A stretch of 9,179 bases of DNA from UBA668 sp046052275 (GTDB taxonomy: Bacteria > Actinomycetota > Acidimicrobiia > Acidimicrobiales > Ilumatobacteraceae), in the NCBI GenBank assembly GCA_046052275.1, contig JBJOMQ010000092.1, positions 1-9,179 of the forward strand, written 5' to 3'. This document shows positions 1 through 6,044 of this stretch, piece after piece. The notes beneath the pieces are model-generated. The model worked only from the letters and a program-made list of their open reading frames with translations. It was not told the origin of the DNA and did not search any database. A program made the translations under genes and the position numbers. Within the stretch, counting starts at the first letter, position 1. Each line of letters starts with the position of its first letter.

Positions 1-571
1 CATCGAAGATGGCCTGGTGCTCGTCCCAGCTGGTGACGCCACGGCTGTCGACGAGGGTGGTGAACACCAGCTCGGTCTGGTTGCGCAGCGGCGACACGAC
101 ATTGTGGAGGTAGAGGTTGCGCGATGCCGCCTCGATCGCAAGGTGGAAGTCGCGGTGGCAGGCAGCGGCGCTGACGAGGTCGTTCGCCGCTGTGGCCCGT
201 CGCCCCTCGTCGAGCAGTCGGCGCATTGCCTCGAGATCTGCGGTGGCGCGATGACGGGCGGCGAGCTCGGCGGCGTAGGCCTCGATGACGCTGCGCAGCT
301 CGAGCAGCTGTCGGGCATGCTCGGGCTCGAGCGTGCTCACGTAGGCGCCGCGCCGGGGCAGCACCTCGACCAGACCGGTGCCCTCGAGGGCTCGGATGGC
401 CTCGCGGACGGGGTTGCGCGACACGCCGAGCTGCTCGGCGAGCCGGTCCTCGTAGAGCCGTTCGCCGGGCTGCAGCTGGCCACTCGTGATCATGGCCATG
501 ATGGCGTCGGCGACGATCTCGCGCAGGGTGCGGTGCGACTCGCCGATGCTCACCCTGCCGAGACTAACCAT
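1..571 (-). CDS. GntR-family transcriptional regulator, FCD (FadR-like) subgroup, C-terminus beyond window edge
   Basis: The reverse strand reads open from an ATG at 571 to the left edge, giving 190 residues without a stop. Residues about 12-80 form a winged helix-turn-helix: EDRLAEQLGVSRNPVREAIR (41-60), then a wing ending RRGAYVS. From about 85 on is an all-helical FCD ligand-binding domain, with the HRDFH cluster (H139, D141, H143) and DEHQAI (H185) at positions where FCD proteins bind a metal ion and a small carboxylate effector. About 30-40 C-terminal residues should lie outside the window. A GAGG five bases before the ATG supports the start; a GTG at 553 is the alternative. The gene is divergent from the TSUP permease, so control of that gene is likely. 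The effector cannot be predicted. Family assignment is firm. Confidence 0.93.
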   Translation of the reverse strand, partial: MVSLGRVSIGESHRTLREIVADAIMAMITSGQLQPGERLYEDRLAEQLGVSRNPVREAIRALEGTGLVEVLPRRGAYVSTLEPEHARQLLELRSVIEAYAAELAARHRATADLEAMRRLLDEGRRATAANDLVSAAACHRDFHLAIEAASRNLYLHNVVSPLRNQTELVFTTLVDSRGVTSWDEHQAIFD

Positions 572-660
572 CGCCGCCTCGACGGCAGGTGACGCCGATT
601 CGCTGCGTCGGTCGCCGCCGCCGCCATGCCAGCAGCGGATTCGCGGCGCCTCCCGGTGCG

Positions 661-670
661 TTGTATACAG
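661..670. promoter_or_regulatory. Candidate GntR/FCD operator TTGTATACAG in the divergent spacer
   Basis: The 139-base spacer between the regulator start (571) and the permease start (711) contains TTGTATACAG, whose inner eight bases TGTATACA are a perfect palindrome. FCD-type GntR regulators commonly bind short palindromes of the form TNGTNNNACNA or TTGTATACAA. It is strikingly AT-rich in GC-rich surroundings. TATACA inside it could also serve as a -10 element in either direction, which would place a bound repressor on the promoter. No convincing -35 hexamer is visible on either side. Operator function is inferred. Confidence 0.4.
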
Positions 671-710
671 TCGACACGTCACGGAGCGACTGCCGCCCGG
701 AAGGAATCCC

Positions 711-1469
711 TTGCCCGCCACCCTCGATCTCGTTCTTGCCGGCACCGCTGCGTTCGTCGCCGGCGGCGTCAACGCCGTCGCCGGCGGCGGCACCCTGGTG
801 TCGTTCCCAGCGCTCATGGGAGTCGGCGTCTCCAGCCTGCAGGCCAACGTCACCAACACGGTGGCCCTGTGCCCCGGCTACTTCGGCGGAGCCGTGGCCC
901 AGCGCCACGCCCTCGCAGACCACCGCCACCGACTGCGGGTGATGCTTCCCATCTCGGCTGCCGGCGGCCTCGCAGGCTCGATCCTGCTGGTGGTCACGCC
1001 AGAGAAGGCCTTCGACGCGGTCGTGCCGTACCTCATCCTCGCCGCCTGCGGCCTGCTGGCCTTCCAGGACCAGATCAAGCGCGCCGTCTTCGGCCACCGC
1101 ACCCCCTCGACGGCACCCGTGCCCGTACCGCTGATGATCGGTGTCTTCATCGCCGCCGTCTACGGCGGCTACTTCGGCGCCGGTCTCGGCATCATGCTGC
1201 TCGCAGTGCTGGGCCTGATGCTCGACAGCGAACTGCCCAAGCTCAATGCGGTCAAGCAGGTACTCGCGCTGACGATCAACGTGCTCGCAGCACTCTTCTT
1301 CGTCGCATCCGGCAAGGTCGAGTGGGCCTTCGCCGCAGTGATGGCTCCCACCAGCCTCGTCGGAGGTCACGTCGGTGGCCTCGTCGCAGGCCGTCTCAAT
1401 GCGAAGGTGCTGCGGTCGGTGGTGATCGCCTTCGGCGTCGCCGTCGCGCTGCGCAAGCTGCTGTTCTGA
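711..1469 (+). CDS. TSUP-family (TauE/SafE-type) membrane permease
   Basis: This 252-residue integral membrane protein belongs to the TSUP family, known members of which move sulfite, organosulfonates or related anions across the cytoplasmic membrane. The two internally related halves show typical motifs: near the N-terminus GGVNAVAGGGTLVSFPAL (residues 18-35) followed by ANVTNTVAL (45-53), and in the second half YGGYFGAGLGIMLLAVLGL (151-169) followed by LNAVKQVLALTINVLAALFF (178-197). Hydrophobic segments fit about seven to eight helices. The start is a TTG at 711 because GGAAGGAA (699-706) ends four bases before it and the resulting length is normal for the family. The frame is open upstream to 486, but that extension is arginine/proline-rich and overlaps the regulator. 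The substrate is unknown; the divergent regulator suggests inducible expression. Confidence 0.9.
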   Translation: MPATLDLVLAGTAAFVAGGVNAVAGGGTLVSFPALMGVGVSSLQANVTNTVALCPGYFGGAVAQRHALADHRHRLRVMLPISAAGGLAGSILLVVTPEKAFDAVVPYLILAACGLLAFQDQIKRAVFGHRTPSTAPVPVPLMIGVFIAAVYGGYFGAGLGIMLLAVLGLMLDSELPKLNAVKQVLALTINVLAALFFVASGKVEWAFAAVMAPTSLVGGHVGGLVAGRLNAKVLRSVVIAFGVAVALRKLLF

Positions 1470-1528
1470 CATCTGGCGGCCGCAGCTAGCGTCGTCGCAC
1501 CACGGACGCACCGGAGGGAGCACTGCGC

Positions 1529-2725
1529 ATGGGAGATCCGCTCGACCGCACGGTCACCCTCTCGAACTGGATGGATCCACCCTTCAATCGCACGGCATTC
1601 ACCCGCGTGCGCGAGGTGGTTCCCACCGCGCCGATCCGCGCCGGCAGCTCACCTCGCGTGCTGGCCCGGCGACCCGTCGACCTCGACGGCGTCACCTTCG
1701 ACCGCGCTGACGGCAGCCGTGTCGACTGGCGAACGCACCTTGCCACCACATGGTGCGACGCCGTCTGCGTGGTGCACCGCGGCATGATCGTCGACGAGCG
1801 GTACTTCAACGGCTGCGACGAGCACACCCTCCACCTGCTGATGAGCGTGTCGAAGTCGGTCTGCGGCGCGGCGCTCGGCGTCGCCATCGGCCGCGGGCGA
1901 CTGGCCGCCAGCGACCTCGTCTGTGACATCGCACCCGAGTTCCGCGGCACGAGCGCCGAGGGCGCCACCGTGCGGCACCTCATCGACATGACGGCGGGTA
2001 CCGCCTTCGTCGAGGACTACGACGACTACTCGACGGCTGGGCCTGCCGCGTCGACCGGCAACGGCGTCGCCGAGTCGCCGCTCATCGAATACGAGCGACA
2101 CGCCGGATACCGGCCGCTCGGCAGCCGGATACCCATCGGCACGCTCGGCCACTTCCGCACGTACGCCACTGATCGCCCGCACGGCTCGTGGTTCTCCTAC
2201 CGTTCGCCGCTCACCAACGTCGTCGCCCGAGTTCTCGAGGTGCTCGAAGGCCTCCGCTATCCCGACATCGTCGCCCGCTACCTATGGCAGCCACTCGGGA
2301 TGGAACACGACGCCGACATCATGCTCGACCCGCTCGGCCACCCGGTGGTGGAGGGCGGAATGAGCTGCTCGCTGCGCGACCTCGCCCGCCTCGGCCTGGC
2401 CTACGCACGTGCCGGCGACGGCGTCATCCCGCCCGAATGGGTACGCGACACCTTCGACGGCGACGACCGCACTGCGCTCGCCTTCCGGGCCGATCCAGCC
2501 GGCAGCGACGTGCCGCCTGACTGGTCGATGTACCGAAATGCGTTCTGGGTGCTGCGACGCCACGAGCGCATCAGCGGCCTCGGCATCTTCGGGCAGTTCT
2601 GCTGGGTCGATCTCGCTACCGACACGGTGATCGCCCGCTTCTCGACGTTCCCCTCCGCACTGCCACTCGACACCAGCGACGAGGTGCACCGGGCGTTCGC
2701 CGCCGTGTCCGCATCGCTGGGCTAG
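1529..2725 (+). CDS. Serine hydrolase of the class C beta-lactamase / 6-aminohexanoate-dimer hydrolase (NylB-like) type
   Basis: This 398-residue protein has the penicillin-binding fold seen in esterases, peptidases and NylB-type amide hydrolases. The SxxK motif is S106-V-S-K109 in LLMSVSKSVCGAALG, giving the nucleophile and its base. The second motif tyrosine is Y224 in WFSYRSPLTNVVARVLEVLEG, and the third motif region is GIFGQF (352-357) in place of KTG, as is common in NylB-like members. The segment VRHLIDMTAGTAFVEDY (148-164) is also typical. No signal peptide is visible, so it is probably cytoplasmic, unlike true beta-lactamases. GGAGGGAG (1513-1520) lies eight bases before the ATG. It follows the permease by 59 bases on the same strand; a TAGCGT at 1487-1492 might be its own -10 element. 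The substrate is unknown and resistance should not be inferred. Confidence 0.9.
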   Translation: MGDPLDRTVTLSNWMDPPFNRTAFTRVREVVPTAPIRAGSSPRVLARRPVDLDGVTFDRADGSRVDWRTHLATTWCDAVCVVHRGMIVDERYFNGCDEHTLHLLMSVSKSVCGAALGVAIGRGRLAASDLVCDIAPEFRGTSAEGATVRHLIDMTAGTAFVEDYDDYSTAGPAASTGNGVAESPLIEYERHAGYRPLGSRIPIGTLGHFRTYATDRPHGSWFSYRSPLTNVVARVLEVLEGLRYPDIVARYLWQPLGMEHDADIMLDPLGHPVVEGGMSCSLRDLARLGLAYARAGDGVIPPEWVRDTFDGDDRTALAFRADPAGSDVPPDWSMYRNAFWVLRRHERISGLGIFGQFCWVDLATDTVIARFSTFPSALPLDTSDEVHRAFAAVSASLG

Positions 2726-2765
2726 AAGCAGTAACGCGCACCCGCTCGGCCACGGTCGACACCCC

Positions 2766-2794
2766 TTGCCTGCGCGTCGGTCTGTGCTTACGGT
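2766..2794 (+). promoter_or_regulatory. Candidate promoter of the secreted repeat protein (TTGCCT, 17 bases, TACGGT)
   Basis: TTGCCT at 2766-2771 and TACGGT at 2789-2794 are separated by exactly 17 bases. The second matches the TANNNT -10 pattern of actinobacterial housekeeping promoters. The start codon lies 30 bases further on, leaving a short leader that includes the ribosome site GAGGGGG. Position and spacing are good, but a two-hexamer match is weak evidence on its own. Confidence 0.45.
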
Positions 2795-2824
2795 GGACAC
2801 CGACTGACAGCGAGGGGGCGTGTC

Positions 2825-4156
2825 GTGGCACGGACAAGGCAAATCAACATGTCGCGTATCGGCGCAATCGCTGCGGCGGTTGTCCTGTCGGTGACTGCTG
2901 CAAGCGGAATCGCGCACATTGCCGGTGCAGCAGTGGGCAGCGGCGACCGGAACGTGCTCATCCCCATCGAGCCGTGCAGGCTGATGGACACGCGGAGCGC
3001 CACGCAGATTGGCTCGCGCGGATCTGCACTCGGCGCAGGCGAGACCTATGTCCTGCAGGTCACCGGCGCGCAGGGCAACTGCAACATCCCCATCGACGCA
3101 ACGGCGGTGGTAGGCAACCTCACTGCAGTCGGCGCTACCGGCGCTTCGCATCTCAGGGTCTGGCCGGCTGACGACAGCGAGCCCACGACATCGAACCTCA
3201 ACGTGCGGGCCGGAGAGCCACCGCGGGTCAGCGAGGTCACCGTGGGACTGTCTGCCGCGGGACAGGCGAAGATCAAGAACGCTGCTGCGACAGTCAACGT
3301 CGTCTTTGACGTCATGGGTTACTTCGCCGATCACGACCATGACGACCGGTACTACACGACGTCCGAGATCGACGACCTCCTCGCAGGTGGCGGCGCTGGC
3401 GGCTGCACCATCAGCACGGTGCCCAGGACTCCGACCGCCCAGATCACCTGCGGGGATTCGTACGTGCTCGTTCCTCGGTACACCGACGACGACGCCGACG
3501 GCTACCCAGACAACGACAATCTCAACGTCTTCGAGGACTGCGACGCTGACAACCCCGACGTCAACCAGGGGGCCACCGAGGTCGAGGACAGCATCGACAA
3601 CGACTGCGACGGAAGGATCGACGAGGGATTCCAGCCGGACGGCGACTTCGACGGCTGGCCGGTGACCCTTGACTGCGATGACGCTGACCCAACGGTCAAT
3701 CCAGGGGCCGAGGAGACGTTCGACGGCATCGACAACAACTGCGACACCCAGATCGATGAGGGTTTCGACCTCGACGACGATGGCTACAGCTACGTCGACG
3801 ATTGCAATGACTTCAACTCGAGCGTCTACCCCGGTGCCCCGGAGCTGACGGACCAGATCGACAACGACTGCGATTTCGTCATCGACGAGGGGGTCGGCAT
3901 CGATGACGACATGGATGGATCCTGGCTGCCGTACGACTGCAATGACGACGACGCCACCATCAATCCCGACGCCACCGAGATAGGTGACGGCATCGACAAC
4001 AACTGCAACGAGCTCATCGACGAAGGCCTCGACGTCGATGGGGACGGATGGCAGACCCCTGACGACTGCGACGACTCGATCGCCAGCGTCTATCCCGGTG
4101 CCCCCGAGGTGACCAACGGTCGCGACGACGACTGCGACGGCACCATCGACGAATGA
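2825..4156 (+). CDS. Secreted protein with N-terminal beta-rich domain and five MopE-type metal-binding repeats
   Basis: This is a 443-residue exported protein of unknown role. Residues 1-37 are a signal peptide: basic RTRQINMSR, a hydrophobic core, then IAGAA as likely cleavage region. Residues about 43-167 form a domain with PCRLMDTR (50-57), SNLNVRAG (123-130) and the closing VVFDVMGYF (159-167), a type I associate with secreted acidimicrobial proteins. A linker HDHDDRYYTTSEIDDLL (170-186) follows, resembling a collar motif of phage and surface fibres. Residues 238-443 are five 31-residue repeats of the MopE putative metal-binding kind, each with two cysteines and preceded by a DxDxDG loop. 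The protein stops at the last residue of repeat five with no LPXTG or membrane anchor. The GTG start has GAGGGGG seven bases upstream; an ATG at codon 9 would shorten the n-region. Calcium or copper binding is inferred from the family. Confidence 0.88.
   Translation: MARTRQINMSRIGAIAAAVVLSVTAASGIAHIAGAAVGSGDRNVLIPIEPCRLMDTRSATQIGSRGSALGAGETYVLQVTGAQGNCNIPIDATAVVGNLTAVGATGASHLRVWPADDSEPTTSNLNVRAGEPPRVSEVTVGLSAAGQAKIKNAAATVNVVFDVMGYFADHDHDDRYYTTSEIDDLLAGGGAGGCTISTVPRTPTAQITCGDSYVLVPRYTDDDADGYPDNDNLNVFEDCDADNPDVNQGATEVEDSIDNDCDGRIDEGFQPDGDFDGWPVTLDCDDADPTVNPGAEETFDGIDNNCDTQIDEGFDLDDDGYSYVDDCNDFNSSVYPGAPELTDQIDNDCDFVIDEGVGIDDDMDGSWLPYDCNDDDATINPDATEIGDGIDNNCNELIDEGLDVDGDGWQTPDDCDDSIASVYPGAPEVTNGRDDDCDGTIDE
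3536..4153 (+). repeat. Five tandem MopE-type repeats in coding sequence, with an 88-residue double period
   Basis: Repeat units begin at residues 238, 283, 326, 371 and 414 (bases 3536, 3671, 3800, 3935, 4064). The pattern is DC(D/N)-x-P/Q-x-A-x-E, then IDN(D/N)C(D/N), then IDEG. Distances alternate 45, 43, 45, 43 residues. Units 2 and 4 resemble each other (GDGIDNNCN or FDGIDNNCD), as do units 3 and 5 (SVYPGAPE), so units 4-5 look like a copy of units 2-3. At the DNA level an identical 21-base stretch starts at 3722 and again at 3986, exactly 264 bases apart. Each unit is preceded by a DxDxDG loop at residues 221, 272, 315, 360 and 403. Confidence 0.88.
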
Positions 4157-4185
4157 CCGCTGAGCGGCCTCGGGAATTCTCCTGG

Positions 4186-4215
4186 AGGGGTGTTAGCGGA
4201 ATTGGTTCCGCCCCT
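4186..4215 (+). terminator. Hairpin downstream of the repeat protein, possible terminator
   Basis: GCGGAA (4196-4201) and TTCCGC (4206-4211) form a perfect six-base stem around a TTGG loop. Outer AGGG (4186-4189) can pair with CCCT (4212-4215) across a bulge on the left arm. It sits 30-60 bases after the stop codon. There is no T-run, so it would be an L-shaped actinobacterial-type terminator or just an mRNA-end hairpin. A small CCGC-TGA-GCGG hairpin immediately after the stop is weaker. Confidence 0.4.
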
Positions 4216-4254
4216 GCTCACGGCACACAGCGGCGAGCGGGCCGTTCCCGGCTG

Positions 4255-4381
4255 TCACACGAAGTTGACGCGTTTCTCACACGATCCATCACACGCCTCT
4301 GACCAGGGGTGATTCGCCGAGCACAACACTCCACCGCAACGAACGTCCGCCGCAGCGTCGGACCGCCCGACGGTGTCACAC
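4255..4381 (+). repeat. Four TCACAC boxes upstream of the TIR-SLATT operon
   Basis: TCACAC occurs at 4255-4260, 4277-4282, 4289-4294 and 4376-4381; the first three extend to TCACACG. Spacing of the first three is 22 and 12 bases, about two turns and one turn of the helix. They lie in the 285-base non-coding stretch between the repeat protein and the TIR-like gene. Apart from these boxes, the hairpin at 4186-4215 and a TAGCGT at 4390-4395 that could be a -10 element, I see no gene or RNA structure in this spacer. A regulatory role is inferred only. Confidence 0.35.
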
Positions 4382-4441
4382 CCTCCATGTAGCGTCCGCC
4401 TGAGAAGTGCCGGTTGGGCGGCACCGCGTCAGGAGGTGGTC

Positions 4442-5071
4442 GTGTCAGATCTCGTTCGCCGTGCCATGGCACTGCGCGTCCTCGGAGACATCAACGCACG
4501 GAACGCATGGGTAAGCGAGGGCACCAGGGGAGCCGATGGGCTGGTCCGACACAAGTGCTTCGTGAGTTACCACGCGGACGATGCCGTCGAAGCTCTGTCG
4601 TTCGTGAGTGCGTACGAGTCCGTCTTCATCCCCAAGTCGATCGGGCTGACGGACAGCAGTCCGTTCATCGACAGCTCGAACAACGACTACGTGATGGACA
4701 AGGTCCGAGATGACCTGTTGGCCGACTCGACGGTGACGATCGTCCTGATCGGCAGGTGCACCTGGGCTCGGAAGTTCGTGGACTGGGAGGTGTATTCGTC
4801 GTTGCGTCGGGACCGGAGAAATCGCCTGAACGGGCTTCTTGCCGTGCAACTGCCTTCGGGCGCTGCCGCCCGCGCGCGCCTGCCTGAGCGAGTCAGCCTG
4901 AATGTCACAGGAGCGAATGGCGATGCGGGTTACGCCAGGTACATCGCCTACCCGACGACGGCCAGTGGGCTGCGAGCCTGGATCGACGACGCCTTCAGCG
5001 CCCGTACGTCGAGGTCTGCCCTGATTCAGCTCGGCGGACCACGGCGCATCAACAACTCGGCGTGCACATGA
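4442..5071 (+). CDS. TIR-like protein of the ThsB (DUF1863 / MTH538-type) family, candidate defence signalling enzyme
   Basis: This 209-residue protein has a TIR-like fold. KCFVSYHADD (38-47) is the first strand and loop of the ThsB-type TIR domain, and STVTIVLIGRCTWARKFVDW (96-115) followed by EVYSSL is the family's most diagnostic block. Glu116 in VDWE sits where TIR enzymes carry their catalytic glutamate, so NAD-derived signal production is plausible but unproven. Known ThsB proteins of Thoeris systems sense phage and make cyclic ADP-ribose-type signals. The GTG at 4442 is chosen because AGGAGG (4431-4436) is five bases upstream; the frame is open back to a GTG at 4373, but that stretch has no coding character and would bury the ribosome site. 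The stop overlaps the next start as ATGA. Family call firm; role inferred. Confidence 0.85.
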   Translation: MSDLVRRAMALRVLGDINARNAWVSEGTRGADGLVRHKCFVSYHADDAVEALSFVSAYESVFIPKSIGLTDSSPFIDSSNNDYVMDKVRDDLLADSTVTIVLIGRCTWARKFVDWEVYSSLRRDRRNRLNGLLAVQLPSGAAARARLPERVSLNVTGANGDAGYARYIAYPTTASGLRAWIDDAFSARTSRSALIQLGGPRRINNSACT

Positions 5072-5991
5072 GTGGCGACGACGCATTCGAGCTTCCGGCT
5101 GCGTTTGCGGTTGCCGACGCTGTCTCGATGCGCGCTCAGCGATTGACGAAGAACCTCGTGAGGCTGGAGCTGTCACTCGCTCTGGTTGCTGGTGTGCTCG
5201 GACTGGGTCGGGTGATGGTGAAGGGACATGATGCTCTGGCCCTCGGAGCCACAGCAGCGTTCGTTGCTGTTCTTGTGTCAACGCTGATCCGGAGTCTGAA
5301 GGACGTCGAGTCCGCCTGGTATCTCGGGCGCGCTCAAGCCGAGTCGGCGCGGACTCTCGCATGGCGTTTCGCAGTTGGCGGAGACCCGTTCCCTGCGGGG
5401 ACGAACGAAGCGGAGTCCGAAGAAGACTTCCTTCGACGGATACAAGAGGTCGTGGATTTCATGGCGGACCGGGGTCTATCGGCACCTGCCGACGCCGATT
5501 CGCGGCAGCTGACGGACTCCCTCCGCAGTGCACGACGAAGTGCGTTCGAGGATCGCCGCACCCTCTATCTGAACGGCAGGATCGACTACCAGATCCGGTG
5601 GTACACGGACAAGGCAGAGGCCGCAAGGAGGAGGCAGAACCTGTGGACTGTCACGGCCTGCACTGCCGCCACCATTGGAATCCTTGCTGGACTAGCACGA
5701 TTCGTTGACGCAACAGGGACGGACCTACTCGGCGTGATGGCCGCAGCCTTCGGTGCCGCCATTGCCTGGGCGCAGCTCAACCAGTTCAAGACCCTCACGT
5801 CGTCATACGCCGTTGCCCAGCAGGAGCTGATCCTTGTGCGGGACCGGCTGCTCTCAACTCCCAGCGAGAAGTGGGCGACCTTCGTCAGCGACTCCGAGGA
5901 TGCGATCTCGAGGGAACACAGCATGTGGCTGGCCAGACGAGGCCACCCCTCGCTGCAACCTCGCCGGCAACAAGGCGGCTCCAGCGCCTGA
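5068..5991 (+). CDS. Four-TM protein with two SLATT-like (DUF4231-type) modules, candidate membrane effector
   Basis: This is a 307-residue membrane protein. Two hairpins of TM helices are visible: about 31-50 and 56-75, then 192-211 and 219-238. After the first pair comes SAWYLGRAQAESARTLAWRF (82-101), and before the second comes YLNGRIDYQIRWYTDKAEAA (167-186). Both are typical of SLATT families (SMODS- and SLOG-associated two-TM effectors), so I read it as two such modules in tandem. SLATT proteins are predicted pore-forming or membrane-damaging effectors triggered by nucleotide signals. The ATG at 5068 overlaps the TIR-like stop by ATGA with no good ribosome site, implying translational coupling; a GTG at 5062 is an alternative. 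It lacks a recognisable soluble sensor domain, so how it would perceive a signal is unclear. The C-terminus (290-307) is basic and likely disordered. Confidence 0.82.
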   Translation: MSGDDAFELPAAFAVADAVSMRAQRLTKNLVRLELSLALVAGVLGLGRVMVKGHDALALGATAAFVAVLVSTLIRSLKDVESAWYLGRAQAESARTLAWRFAVGGDPFPAGTNEAESEEDFLRRIQEVVDFMADRGLSAPADADSRQLTDSLRSARRSAFEDRRTLYLNGRIDYQIRWYTDKAEAARRRQNLWTVTACTAATIGILAGLARFVDATGTDLLGVMAAAFGAAIAWAQLNQFKTLTSSYAVAQQELILVRDRLLSTPSEKWATFVSDSEDAISREHSMWLARRGHPSLQPRRQQGGSSA

Positions 5992-6044
5992 CCGAGTTCG
6001 CGCGGCGGTCGAGAGCAGTTCGGCTCGCCAGTACGCTGCCGCCG

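Noticed and set aside
17..592. Plus-strand open frame of 191 codons over the GntR gene
   Set aside because: It is antisense to a frame with unmistakable wHTH and FCD motifs; its own translation has no recognisable domain.
564..1523. 319-codon minus-strand frame opposite the TSUP permease
   Set aside because: The composition is His/Asp/Glu-rich with no domain, as expected of an antisense frame in high-GC DNA; the plus strand encodes a typical TSUP protein.
1529..2725. Antibiotic-resistance beta-lactamase
   Set aside because: The fold is shared, but there is no signal peptide, the KTG motif is replaced by a GIFGQF-type segment, and the sequence is closer to NylB-like hydrolases.
2282..3340. 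352-codon minus-strand frame across the hydrolase and repeat-protein genes
   Set aside because: It spans two well-supported opposite-strand genes and their spacer and shows no family motif.
3536..4153. CRISPR-like or non-coding tandem array
   Set aside because: The periodicity follows codons and encodes a conserved protein repeat; spacers are not unique fixed-length sequences between identical repeats.
4445..5362. 305-codon minus-strand frame over the TIR-like and SLATT genes
   Set aside because: Arg/Gln-rich low-complexity translation, antisense to two conserved proteins.
4442..5991. Complete canonical Thoeris system
   Set aside because: No ThsA-type SIR2-SLOG or TM-macro protein is encoded in the window; only the ThsB-type component is recognisable.
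5871..6044. N-terminal extension of the GIY-YIG protein into the SLATT gene
   Set aside because: The extra 58 residues are Arg-rich and match an off-frame reading of the SLATT gene; the alternative is kept open because no ribosome site marks the ATG at 6045.
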